From Rosellinia necatrix (taxonomy: Eukaryota; Ascomycota; Sordariomycetes; Xylariales; Xylariaceae): DNA of 64,000 nt. The stretch is taken from positions 2,108,001-2,172,000 of the forward strand of contig JAGYVD010000006.1 of assembly GCA_021209875.1 (NCBI GenBank), given 5' to 3'. The position numbers and the translations under genes were made by a program. Numbering within the stretch: position 1 is the stretch's first letter; each line of letters starts with the position of its first letter. This document shows, piece by piece, positions 9,925 to 20,467 of this stretch. The notes beneath the pieces are model-generated. The model searched no databases. It saw nothing but the letters and a program-made list of their open reading frames with translations, and was not told the origin of the DNA.

Positions 9925-11061
9925 TTAAGAGCGGACCAGGGTGAGGCCGTAGGTCGACAGAATCTCGTTGACGGGCTGGAAGTAGGTGGTGCCGCCGCTG
10001 GTGCAGTCGCCGGAGCCTCCCGAGGTGACACCCTGGGCCTGGGCACCAGAGTAGAAAGAACCGCCGGAGTCGCCGGGCTCGGCGCACACGCTGGTCTGGG
10101 TGAGGCCGGTGACGCGTCCCTGGGAGTAGGTGACGGTGGCGCCGAGGGCGCGGACGGTGCCGCAGTGGACACCGGTGGTGGAGCCGGAGCGGCAGATGCT
10201 GGCGCCGACGGCGGACGCGGTGCTGCCGGACACGGGCAGGTTGGCCGAGCCGTAGCCGTTGATCTGGCCGGTGAGGGTGGTGCCGCTGACGGTGCGGATG
10301 TAGCTCATGTCGGCGCTGCCGGGGAAGACGGAGCCGGCGAATGTGCCCAGGGCCGCGCCGCTGGTGGTGGTGGCAGAGCTGCCTACGGTACCGCAGTGGC
10401 CGGCCGAGACGAAGCCGGTGGTGACCGAGAAGCCGACGGAGCACCGGGCGGCGTTGTTGATCAGGTAGGCGTCGCCACCGTGGACCGTGGCGAAGGTGCT
10501 GGGCATCGCCTCAACTGTGCGAACCTCGAACTCGGAGGCGGAGAGACCGACCTGCGAGGCCAGGGCCTCGGCGTGGGCGGTGCTGCCGGAGAGCGCCTCG
10601 AGGACGAGCTTGTTGGAGGCGAAGTCGACGTAGTAGGCGGCGATGCCATCGGCGGAGCCGGCGGCGAGGGTCTTGGCTTGGCTGATGTCCTGCTTGTCAA
10701 GTGCCAGCTTGGCCTGCTCAAGCTTGGAGAGGCTGTTGGGCATGATCGCGGGCGTGGCACCGGCAGCGGTGACCTGGGCGGCCAAGGCCTCGTCGGTGAC
10801 ACCGACGTTCAGCGTGGTGCCGTCCTCGGCGATCCAAGCGCCAGCGAAGGCGTCACCGGTCGAGGTGCGGAGCTGCTCGATGACATCGGCGGCCCAGTGC
10901 TCCCGGGCGACGCGAGCAGAAGCCTGCTTGGCGTCCAGGCCCAGGTCGCGCTTCATGGCAGCCAGGATCTCGGGGTGGAGGCTGGTGGCGACCGGCGAGG
11001 GAGCACCGTAGACAACGGGCAGGACGGCGGCCAGGAAGGCGAGGAAACTGGTGAGCTCCAT
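9925..11061 (-). CDS. secreted streptogrisin/chymotrypsin-like serine protease (S1E type), 378 aa
   Basis: One intronless frame from ATG at 11,059-11,061, much richer in G+C than its neighbours. Residues 1-20 are a signal peptide. Residues about 21-185 form a pro-region of the alpha-lytic/streptogrisin kind (folding chaperone, removed on maturation). The mature chymotrypsin-fold domain begins near 186 and has the triad His222 (SAGHCG), Asp251 (SADMSYI) and Ser332 (EPGDSGGS). Six cysteines fit the streptogrisin disulfides (207-223, 290-300, 326-353). The family is actinobacterial; a very similar preproprotein, CHY1 of Metarhizium, was described as a lateral acquisition from an actinomycete. 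The missing introns and high G+C agree with that origin. It probably digests extracellular protein of host or prey. Confidence 0.93.
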   Translation of the reverse strand: MELTSFLAFLAAVLPVVYGAPSPVATSLHPEILAAMKRDLGLDAKQASARVAREHWAADVIEQLRTSTGDAFAGAWIAEDGTTLNVGVTDEALAAQVTAAGATPAIMPNSLSKLEQAKLALDKQDISQAKTLAAGSADGIAAYYVDFASNKLVLEALSGSTAHAEALASQVGLSASEFEVRTVEAMPSTFATVHGGDAYLINNAARCSVGFSVTTGFVSAGHCGTVGSSATTTSGAALGTFAGSVFPGSADMSYIRTVSGTTLTGQINGYGSANLPVSGSTASAVGASICRSGSTTGVHCGTVRALGATVTYSQGRVTGLTQTSVCAEPGDSGGSFYSGAQAQGVTSGGSGDCTSGGTTYFQPVNEILSTYGLTLVRS

Positions 11062-12839
11062 GTCTGATGTTCTGAGGACACTACGTGGGAGACAGGGGCG
11101 TTGATATTGTAGGAGCTGGGTCAGGAGCGAGATGAGTCGATGATCTACTGAAAACTTCCGGACTGGATGAGAGCAAGTCTGCCCATTTATACTTCTCCCG
11201 GCCTCAGCATCGTGACTTGCATCACGCTCCTGTTGTCGCTATCCAAAACAGAGCCCTACATTAGACCAGCCGGCGCTAAATCTCTCCTTCCTAATCCGCC
11301 TCCATCGGCCGGGGGCGATGTTATCGCCGACCTTGATAGTATCGGCAGGACAGTCCTCAAAAGGCACGTAGCTTTGGATAGATAAGCTGCTGCAACTCCA
11401 GCCCGGCAGCACAGCCCCCCTTTACGTTTAGCAACATGTCAAGTCAGGTCCAGAGCATCGGCCTCGGATCAGCCGTATTTTCCAATTCGGCAGGCCGACG
11501 GCGACGTTCTGGCCCCGCGTCGTCTCTGGCCCATACACGGGGGCGATCGACGCCTTCGCCTTCGCCCGCAAGATTCAGGCTGCCGGCGGCGGACACTAGC
11601 AGGCCATCTCACATGGACCCCCAGCCACCGTCCACGGTGATATGCGTCCCCAGCCTTACGGAGAACGTTACCATACTCCGGTCATCGTCAATCATGCTGT
11701 ATAATACGTGCTCTGTGCTGGGAGCAGCCCGGCGGCAACCTGCATGCCCGTTCTTCTGCTAGGCCAGGAACTCAACAACAGTCGAAGGACCAGACCAGCC
11801 AGGTGACCATTTGCTCACCGTGGACCGTGGGCTCGCTCGGCGCCCTCTCCAGGCTGGCATAATGGTCGATAGGCCGAAAATACCCAATTAGGAAGGCAGG
11901 GGAATTTGGTTTCTTGGTGTTTGTTTTCTACACCTTCTTGGAGGTAGGCTGGTCAGGGCGGCCAACCTATCAACCGCTGTAACCCCGTATCTCGATGTCT
12001 GGCGGGCATCGAACCGCCTACTCGTATAATCCGAAGTTTGTCTGCTTATGCCTTCACAACTTCCGTTCCAGGTTGTTGCCAAGATGTTGGGTATGCGCTA
12101 TAACACGCTGTACGGTACCTTCTCTTTCAGGCCATGTCGCAATTGAGCCAATTCGCGGAGAATCACACTGCCGATAGCTAATTGCCACTTGCAGTTACAA
12201 ATGGGCCCTGATTAATAGCCGCCCGACGGTGCCAAGATCCCCTAGACCGGGACCTACCTGGAGAAGGGTCTCCTCCTGCCCCCTTCCCCTGTTGACTTGG
12301 CCTAAGCTTGTCATGTGATCCAGCATCCGTGCACACAACTAATATCTACTAGCCATTTTCCATCTAGCCAATTTCCGAAAGTTCTCCATCTTGCTCTCAA
12401 CAGACAGATCAGTCTCCAACTAGGAGCTTTGTCTTCTTACAGTAAATGTTACAAACTAACAACGTGGCCGGCCACCTGACAAGCCAAGCCCGGGGGAAGA
12501 ACCAACTAAGAAGAGGGGCTGAAATATGAGCGAGCGACTGCTGTAGTAAGAGGCCACGGTTCTACCCCAGGCAACGGAACCATCAAGCCCAAGAGCCACT
12601 CTACGGCCTCTACCCCTCCTCTCCTGAACAGTGCTACGCATATTTTGGATACCTATCTTCGCCCCCTTCACTGACACCGAATACCTTAAGCGTACTGGCT
12701 AGCGCTATATCTTGCATTTGCGCTGTGCCAAGCCGACAATAATCACATCTCCGGGCCCATTCCCTTTTGTACCGCAGGATTTGGGCAAGTTGATATAGGA
12801 CTCTTACCTGTGGGATCCTACCTGTGAACATTACCGGCA
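11062..12839. other. intergenic, about 1.8 kb, no confident gene
   Basis: The left part is the protease promoter. A G+C-rich patch at about 11,440-11,860 has coding-like composition, and one plus frame reads without stops for about 50 residues, but no family is recognisable and stops follow. It may be a worn-out gene. The remainder shows short overlapping frames only. No tRNA or other RNA gene was found. Confidence 0.45.
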
Positions 12840-13475
12840 ATGGCGGACACTATTACCGTCCGAACTCGTAAATTCCAAATAAACCCCCTGTTATCCCGTG
12901 TAAGCCGTCGGCATCTACGCTCTATGCCGTAGAATTGTTATTAACCGGCCAGCGATACGATAGAGACAGATGGTTGTGTGAGTATTCTCTCTCATGCTTT
13001 ACGGCCTATGAAATGTATGTTAACCGAGCCTTTCAGGGATGTAGTACACCCTAATCAATCCGCCATATCGAGGTCTCACTTAGAGCAATTGCTAGCAACG
13101 CTGTATAAGGCGAGGCCAGAACAGATCAGCATCTTTGGGCTGCAAACAGCTTTTAAAGGCGGTAAAACGACCGGTTTTGTATGTATCTACAACTCCGTCT
13201 CTGCGCGGACCACGTTTGACGCCAGGTATCGACTGAAACGCGCGGGCTTGGCGTCCCGAGCCGATCGCCAATCGAAGCAGAATCGTATGTCCTTCTCCAT
13301 TTAGCTTCCTTTTCTACACTTCCTTCCTGTTACTGTGATAGTGAGCTTATGCGTGCGCGCGCTTTTTGTGGTCATAGGAAGCCACTGGAAGAACTGGAGG
13401 AAGAGGTTTCGAGGTACCAAGAAGCCAATATATCCTTCTTTATCTGTGCGCTGGGTCACGAATACGCCGCTTTAA
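12840..13475 (+). CDS. divergent 40S ribosomal protein S24 (eS24) paralogue, 139 aa
   Basis: Four exons (12,840-12,899; 12,964-12,977; 13,037-13,284; 13,378-13,475) with GTAAGC, GTGAGT and GTATGT donors and TAG, CAG and TAG acceptors. The joined frame is exactly 140 codons, close to the usual eS24 length of about 135. Recognisable eS24 pieces in order: MAD..TVRTRKF..NPLLSR, RQMVVDVVHPN, LYKARPEQISIFGLQTAFKGG, GGKTTGFVCIYNS, YRLKRAGLASRADR, and KRFRGTKK near the end. Several normally invariant positions differ and the lysine-rich tail is replaced by PIYPSLSVRWVTNTPL. The second exon is only 14 bases. The intact introns argue against a retrocopy; the divergence argues that this is not the main ribosomal gene. 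It could be a specialised paralogue or a gene starting to decay. Confidence 0.75.
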
Positions 13476-13803
13476 ACCTGATAAGACAACTCGTCATCTC
13501 TGCTGTAAAAGAGGTATGTATGAAGCTTAATATCACGGTACATACTGCTAGCGGTTCTAGAAATAACTTGTTGTTGTTTCCCTCTGGCGTTGTACATATC
13601 GCTGAACAATGCCCCCCGTGAACGTTACGAGGGTCTCCGCCACAGAGGTATGCACGCATTACTATTCCTAAATCCGACGATACGTAGGAACAAGAGATTC
13701 CCCAGAATACATAATTCTATGTCGTGATGTATCCTGTAGGATGCATCAGGACTTACTTTGCGGCGTGCTTACCGGCCTCAAGGGTCAATTATGTATAAAC
13801 ACA
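13476..13803. other. convergent intergenic region
   Basis: Short spacer between the 3' ends of the S24-like gene (plus) and the dioxygenase-family gene (minus). Nothing else is seen. An open frame spanning 13,349-13,621 is an out-of-frame reading of the S24-like last exon and its flank. Confidence 0.5.
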
Positions 13804-15010
13804 CTACTCCCTCGGCTTCACTCTCACCTTTCGAGCTGTGTTTGTGTCGTCCTCTGAATACGCGACCACGGTCCATCGCTCATCAAACGGCTTGCTCTTG
13901 TCGACGAATCGCAGGTCGGTAGCGACGCGGATTCGACCTGTCTCGGACTCGTTGATGGCGCCAGCATGGACGGTGTAGGGAGTGTGGAAGAGAACGTCAC
14001 CGGCCTCATAATTTCCCTTGCGTCATTATGAATTAGCAGAGCCGAATAACGCATCTGGGGGGGAAGCGATGTATGCCTACCACGAGCCAAGACCGTGACC
14101 AGTTCTCGCCGAACCTAGCCGCGTTCTTATCTAGCCACCCTCCCTTCTCCATATTTCTATTGAAAGCGGACAGCCTCTCCTCGTCTGGCAGGTCGGCGTT
14201 CATCCGCGAGAAGTCCTCCTCGTACCTCTTCCCGACATCGTGCGCGTGGTCGAGGTAGATGAGCCCGCCGCCCTTGACGTCGATGTCCCCGAGAGGCACC
14301 CAGGCTGTAACGCTTGTGGGGGGGCCAGCGCGCAGGAATATTTGGTCGTAGTGCACAGGCGTGGTCTCGCCGCCGGGCACGGAGCAGCGCAGCAGCGAGC
14401 GCGGTAGGCACCATGGCTGCTCAAAGCCGCACAGCCGGCCCACAAACGGCTCCAGCGCGCGCGCCGCGCCGTCCTTAAAGTCCCGGTAGAATTGCGCGTC
14501 GTGGCTGTGCACCGCCCTCTCCACGAAGACGCCGTCATCGCTGAGCCCGTGCGCCACCCGCAGTGCCCCAGGGAGCAGGAACTGCCGCCAGTCCGCCTCG
14601 GGCGAGAAGATCCCGTCCACCGGGTCCGTTCCCGGCTTCAGCATGCCGGTGCCCTCGTTCACGAAGCTTAGATACTCCCCCCGGGCTTTGTTGACCTTGG
14701 CTGGGTCTAGTAATCCCTTGACCTGTATCCATATTTAATAACGGGAACCCCCACGAGGAATAAGGCGGCGATCAAAAAGAGGGTTAGGGGGACGCTTGAG
14801 ATTTCAGGAACATACCCAGAGTACGCCATCTTCGGTGTATCGTCGTTTCAACTCTTCGATGGGGGTATCTGTCACGAAAGGTGTTAGGTACTTAACCCCC
14901 GTGATGGCAGAGCCGGATCCGTGAAGAGTCAGGCCATCGTCATTGAGTCGAATTGGCTCAAATGTAGGTTGGCTATGAGGAGCCGAGTTAAGTTGGAGGA
15001 CCTCGGCCAT
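13804..15010 (-). CDS. phytanoyl-CoA dioxygenase (PhyH) family enzyme, 349 aa
   Basis: Three exons on the minus strand (15,010-14,816; 14,722-14,081; 14,016-13,804), introns of 93 and 64 bases, all GT...AG, giving 349 residues. The start is the ATG at 15,008-15,010 (MAEVLQLN). Fe(II)/2-oxoglutarate ligands are visible: His189-x-Asp191 in TPVHYDQIF and a distal His296 in YTVHAGAINES, followed by Arg307/Arg309 (GRIRVATDLRF) that would hold the 2-oxoglutarate carboxylate. AWVPLGDIDVKGGGLIYL is the usual PhyH core strand. The fungal family mostly hydroxylates or desaturates small metabolites; the substrate cannot be told. It lies at the edge of the regulator/transporter group and points the same way as the next three genes, so a shared role is possible but unproven. 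Confidence 0.88.
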
Positions 15011-15569
15011 GTTGATCAATTCCAAAAGTATTCAGGGAGGTAAAGTTTGTTACCTTCTCCCTACCTGTAGAATGAGTACGTTTTTCTGTGTTTAATGTAA
15101 TCTGGGGTTTTCCAATGCGCACATCAAGGTGCAAACAACAGCCTGATGTTTTACATTTATATATACACGTGTGCAGCGATCGCTACCGAACACACAATTG
15201 GGCACTCTATGCCATCGGTGATCTGAAGATCTCCCGTGTCTGAGACAAATTAGGGCTGAGAGGGCCGGGGAACGGGGAACGGGACGGGAGCTAACATGGT
15301 AGCGTCTTTTAGCGCCGGGGAAGCATGTTCCTATTTTGGCAATCACACTGGCTTCCCCAGAGCATCCTGATTGGCAGAGCCGCGCTATGCCCCCTGCTAT
15401 CAGCTTTAAGGACTGTGTAAAGTGGTGGTTCTTTATGGCTATGACGACCTACTCTTGTTCTGACAGCCTACCCACCATGAAGCTAGGAAAGCAATGTGAC
15501 GTGTGTTATAATTACCAATGAGGTGTGAGAATTACAGTCAGGAGGTATGACACTGTTGCCCCCGCCCCC
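15011..15569. other. intergenic (dioxygenase promoter side)
   Basis: Lies between the start of the dioxygenase-family gene and the stop of the regulator gene, both on the minus strand. No further gene, repeat or RNA is seen. Confidence 0.5.
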
Positions 15570-17735
15570 CTATCCGTTTGTGTTGTAGCCCACCACCATC
15601 TCGTCAAGTAGCGAAGCATCAAAGAAATTAGCCCACTGTCCTTGGTCCGAGCTCTCATTTCCTAGAACTTCAATCTGGGCCTCTGGGGAACTATCAAATA
15701 TTAGAGGACAACCCCGGTACGACCCGTCCCGAGCCCTCACCGTCATCTCCAGCAATTCTTTCAAGGTGGCTAAATATCGCTGACCTACAGGGTCGCCATC
15801 AATTCCTGCAGGAAATTCCGCCATGGCATCCTCTGCTGTCTTGCGTGCCGTGATGTCCTCCGGCCAGAGATAAGAGTACATGAGAAGCGTACCAATCGAA
15901 GCAAACTGCATGTATGTAACGAGCCAAAATGTTCGCGAGAATAGGCCGCGTTGGCTTAGGTAATGGCATTCAGAGACTACGGTTTTGGCAGCTTCAATGC
16001 ACTTCTCATGACATGTCTTGATCCATTGGATATTAGAAGTTTGCTCCGCGTTTCTGTTGATAGCGTGGAGTATGAATGGCCGATAGAGAAGGAGACTGGC
16101 GTGCGCAGACATTAGCTTTAGTGTACACATCTGCCTCTGCGCCGTGACAGAAACCGCGGACGGGGGCAAAACTATGTAGTTAAGATACGGTGGCAGGCCA
16201 TCTTCCCAATCTCTTAGCCCCTTTTCAAAGACCGTGGCGGATGCGTGGAGTTGCGAGACGTCTTGCAATCTGCTAGCGGGGGTATAGAACCCTCGTAGTA
16301 TCTGCCCTAGGATGCGAGCAATACGAGCGTAATGGACCAATCCAGCAGATGAACAAAATAACCCGTCTTTTGTAAGCTTGCACTTTGACTCATCGATGTC
16401 TTCGTCGTTGGCCAGCGCACACTCGTCTTGGTCAATGTCGTCGTCGTGTATGGCCAGCGGCCGTCCAAACATACTACTTAGAATCCTGTCGTTGATGTAA
16501 ACGCACCAGAACAATCTCTTACGGTACTCATATCTGATGCAATCCGCATCCGCCGGCCGAGAGCGGCGATGGAGCCCGAGGGCTTGAACGTGCCGCACGA
16601 CAATACCAAAAGCCGACCAGGCTTCGTGCATGCGGGCATGGTTTAATAGAAAATGAATAATCAGTAACCTAGTCTGTGATGTAGCCAGAGTGATTAAATC
16701 TGGCGTCTCTTCGAGCTGGGCATGAGCCACGTCATAGAATCGGACGCTGTGGCGATCAGCTATCACGAAGAAGTCTAATGGAAGTGGTATAGCTATCTAC
16801 TGTACCTTGCCGAGTGTCCAAAAAAAGGGCTTGTATGATCAGAATAATGCGAGCCAAGCGCAAGCACAATGTATGCAAGCGCTAGATCGTCTGGTCTGCA
16901 CTCTTCGCCGCTATATATCTTATCTACTATATGGATCAAGCTGGGTTTATGCACGAGGCGCGACGTTGATAGACCAAACTCAAAATATCTTGCGGTGAGC
17001 TGGTCTGCGATGTCTTTGGGGGGAAGGACTGCTGCAAGACCCGCAGGACATGGTAAAGGGTCGTCGGGAAAATCAATGGACATGGCTGGTAAGTTCGCGA
17101 GTCTCTTCTTTGCCAACTGCATGAAAGCGAATTCCGAGGCACCGCCGTGGATATGGCCATTCTTGTCTTCTTGTAGTGATTCATCCGGCGCGTCCGGGTT
17201 CGTGACGTTGCTGCTACAGCTGGCGCCCCGACTATGGCTGTGATGACCTTGATTCCCCCCATGGCCGCAGTCGCTAGGAAGTTGGGGCGGCTGAAACTGG
17301 GTTGTGTTGGCGGACACAATGCTGAGGGTCGGAGAAGCATTTAAGTTCCTCCGCGGCTGGGTCCCTTCAAGTGCCTGGGTCGATACTATAGGCATGTATT
17401 GGCAAGATTGGCCGTTCTGTTCACACCGGATGCATGGTTGGTGACCTGAGCAACGAGTTTTCTTCCTACACAGACCCGTATGAGTTGAACGTACATGGTA
17501 AAACAACGAAGCAAAGAGGGACACTGTACTCTCGGCACGTTATACAGGCGTTTCGTATTTTTGAAGCTGTTGGGCCTCGATTAGCGCCATGGGTCCATTC
17601 CCTTTTACGCTTCCTAGGACCTGAATGCTTCATCGTTGGCGCCCGATAAGAGATGAAGGTCAATGATTCGGGAGATTTAGTTGCTCTTGATTCTTCCCTC
17701 GAGGTTGGGGTTTCACGGCTCGCCGACGGTGTCAT
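15570..17735 (-). CDS. Zn2Cys6 transcription factor with fungal-specific regulatory domain, 686 aa
   Basis: Exons on the minus strand: 17,735-17,530, 17,465-16,801 and 16,759-15,570. Intron 1 (64 bases) splits the zinc cluster; intron 2 is short (about 41 bases by the only junction that keeps the frame) and is the least certain point. The DNA-binding cluster has the canonical spacing C64-x2-C67-x6-C74-x5-C80-x2-C83-x6-C90 and follows a basic stretch (PRKRKREW). The middle and C-terminal parts show the Fungal_trans domain: LALAYIVLALGSHYSD, then HEAWSAFGIVVRHVQALGLHR and YEYRKRLFWCVYINDR. Such proteins are pathway regulators, often of the genes beside them. Here the neighbours are two transporters and an amino-sugar enzyme, so local control of that group is a reasonable inference. 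Confidence 0.9.
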
Positions 17736-18222
17736 AGATATTGGTTGAACTACTTGTACATACGGCGATATGAGGCGAAACTTGGCGATAGAGAAAATAT
17801 GGTGAACGAGGAGAATGTAGTCTGTTCTACCTAACTAAGCCCCCTTTCCTAATTCTCCGGTTGGCTAGGGGCATATACCCCTGTCCTGAGCTAAAATTCA
17901 CGTCAAGCTGCATTACGCCGATCTGGAGGTTCATGGGGTTTGCGCCCTATACCATACCGTACAGTTAAGCATCGTGGAATCTCTTCTCCACGTTCTCGCA
18001 AAGTTAAACCCCGCACCCCATATTTTTACCCCATGTCTCGGGATATTGATCACGGCAGATCTATGACCAGGTTTATTGCTACGTTTGGATCAAAGTATTT
18101 CCACCAATAGCTAAAGCTTATGTATGTAAACTATAAGACGGGACTAATGATGATATTATGATTCTCGTGGAGCCAAAATGCTATGCGACAACTCCCATTC
18201 AATCCCAGAAATACGCACCATG
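17736..18222. other. intergenic (regulator promoter side)
   Basis: About 490 bases upstream of the regulator's start and downstream of the MFS transporter's stop. No gene or repeat is seen. Confidence 0.5.
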
Positions 18223-19992
18223 TTAATAAATGTACTCAAAATTAGGATTCTCCTTATCTGTTAGATCTTTAAACGCAGTCTGGTTAAGTGTTTCGAGAGT
18301 GCCGTCGAGGCGCATTTGCTCCCGTACCTTCTCTTTGCGCTTATTCTCCCACATAAAAGTGTATCGCAAAATAAAGAACAGTGCGAGTTCGAGAAAGTTG
18401 GCGACCAGTAGCGACCCGATTCCGAGGTTGTAGCTTGGCGCCTGTTCGGATTTATAGAAGAAGGGACTGACGATGTTTCCAAGACAGGCGCCCAACCACA
18501 CCATACCACCTGTGATCATCTTCTTGGATTGACCACCGGTATTTCCGATGATGACTGAGAGGCAAATAACGAACGATGCTTGATAGGAGCCCGTTAGATA
18601 GCTAAATGATTAAAATGTTAATTTGTTGATCATCTCGCGCTTATTGCAGACGATGGTTAATGAGGGTCTTACAAGCAGATCAAGCGACCAACATAGGCAT
18701 CAGCAGGGGCTAGAAGGAATCCAAAGGCGCCTGCAATAGTTGGGAGCATAAAAATTGCGCTCGCAAGGGTACGGCAATTCTTGGGCATATAGTGATTGCA
18801 TACAGCCCCGAGGCCAATCCAAATGACGACGAGCACGCCTTGGGGAATACCCAGAAGCGCTGTATGCAGAGTATCGAATCCTAGGCCTTGGATGACTAGG
18901 GTTGAAAAGTTCGAGATGCCCCCGTTTGGAATATTTCCTACAAAGCCTAAGAAGAAGAAGAGCCAGGTCTTGTAGTCGAGGAACGCTTCCATGATCTGGC
19001 TCCAGTTGATACGGCGCTGTTCGATGCCGGTCTGGTTCTGCCGCATGCGTGCGATCATCATCAGGCGTTCCTCGTGGCTGAACTCACTGAATGTAGCTGG
19101 AGAGTTTGGTACGAGAAAGAACAGGACGATAGCCCAGAACGTGCAGAAGGCACCAATAATCAGGAACTCGTAACGCCATGACTGGAGCGCACCCTTTATA
19201 TTTCCGATACCATAGCCTACCCAACGCCATATTAGCTATCGGTTGCTGCGCGTAAATACGGGGGTAGACAAACCGATGAGGCCGCCCCCTGCAACGCCGA
19301 CACCGTTAAAAGAATACCATATAGATATGCGGATCGGTTGTTCGGCTCTGGTGTAGTACATGCTTGTGATAAGCATGAATGCCGGATCGGCAATGGCCTC
19401 GAAGGCTCCAGAAAGGACTCTTAGCGCCGCTAGAGTGCCAAAGTTCCGCGATGCAGCCTGTGCCATCAGGAGTGCCCCCCACAAGAAAATATTGGCGGCA
19501 AGGTACCAGCCCGGAGGGGAACGCTGCATAATCAAGTTCGATGGGATGGCCCAGGCAAGCCAACCAAAGTAAAAGAGCGATGATAGCCATGAATAATCGA
19601 CTGAGGTGAGGGCTAAGTCGGTCTTGATACCGAAGATAGCAGCATAAGACAGGGTCGTCTTATCAACATACTGTTATAGCAATGACAGTTAGATACCAGG
19701 GTGATTGGAATATTGACTTGTGATATAGTTAGATATAACCCCCTAAACTCACGTAGAAGAAGTAACAAATGCTCAGCAATGGCAAAATTCTGTAGTCTAG
19801 CTTTCGCCTCAACTTGGCCTCTTCTACTTTGTCAAAGTGCTCGTCGGTAGGGTAGCGAAGAAGTGCCTCGGTGTAGATCCCGTGATGTGGATGGCGAATG
19901 TCGGGCGGTATGCTATCTTTCTTGACATCTTCAACACAGACGTCTTCGGCGGCGGCCAAGCCGTTGGATTTACCCTGTTCGAGGCGAGACAT
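18223..19992 (-). CDS. MFS transporter, allantoate permease (Dal5/ACS) family, 519 aa
   Basis: Four exons on the minus strand: 19,992-19,753, 19,670-19,274, 19,216-18,673 and 18,601-18,223; introns of 82, 57 and 71 bases, all GT...AG, give 519 residues. The start is ATG at 19,990-19,992 (MSRLEQGK); a frame extending further upstream begins with GTG only. Family marks: LRRKLDYRILPLL before helix 1, YVDKTTLSYAA, then SLFYFGWLAWAIPSNLIMQR, LRVLSGAFEAIADPAFMLI and YLTGSYQASFVICLSVI; twelve hydrophobic helices are evident. The family imports small anionic or acylated compounds (allantoate, nicotinate, biotin, pantothenate). Its place beside a MurQ-kinase gene makes an acyl amino sugar or its lactyl form a candidate substrate, by inference only. 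An apparent stop near 19,242 is intronic, so the gene is intact. Confidence 0.9.
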
Positions 19993-20205
19993 AATGGCCA
20001 AGGTTATTATGTGTATCACAAACGCATACCAAATCGGGATATTTATAACAATAGTTATGGCCGCCGTCTCACACTCGTTACCTGGGGTCCATTAAGGACT
20101 AGTGTACGTAGGGTAAAGACCACTATCTAGAAGCAAATGCCCGAAACACTGCTTTTATCATGACCCTTCAGCTACCAACAACAACCCAGCACAATCTCAG
20201 CGCTT

Positions 20206-20280
20206 CTGGGGATGGGGTAATGGGGACATTCCCCGCGTTGTCGCTCTATGTTGTGGGGGTTCAGTGGGGGTTTGGTGGGG
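20206..20280. promoter_or_regulatory. cluster of CreA-type SYGGRG sites upstream of the MFS gene
   Basis: Within 75 bases upstream of the MFS start there are five matches to the carbon-catabolite repressor consensus SYGGRG: CTGGGG at 20,206, GCGGGG (reverse strand) at 20,231-20,236, and GTGGGG at 20,253, 20,264 and 20,275. Clusters of two or more are what CreA usually needs. Matching is by eye and the tract is generally G-rich, so some matches may be chance. A run of 16 or so A follows at about 20,370. Confidence 0.4.
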
Positions 20281-20467
20281 AAGCTTTCCGGGGGTATACC
20301 GTCTTTAGAGCTTCTGAGGATATGCTTTTCCCTGTTGTCTATCGATTGTTTCCCGAGGTGACTTTCGAAAAAAAAAAAAAAAAACATCTACGCTCATTCG
20401 CTATTGCTATCGAGGCTACATAATTCGTGCGCACGTGAACACCAAGCCAAGAAAGAGCGTTCCTTGG

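Noticed and set aside
10165..11067. 300-residue plus-strand frame opposite the protease gene
   Set aside because: Glycine/alanine-rich mirror of a G+C-rich coding strand; the minus strand has signal peptide, catalytic triad and disulfides.
11440..11860. G+C-rich patch as a possible gene
   Set aside because: No family match by eye, stops interrupt, and no splice pattern rescues a longer frame; mentioned only as an intergenic remark.
13349..13621. 90-residue frame downstream of the S24-like gene
   Set aside because: Out-of-frame reading of the last S24-like exon; the spliced frame is the family member.
19217..19273. Apparent stop and frameshift in the MFS gene
   Set aside because: Explained by a 57-base intron with proper ends; the joined protein is continuous.
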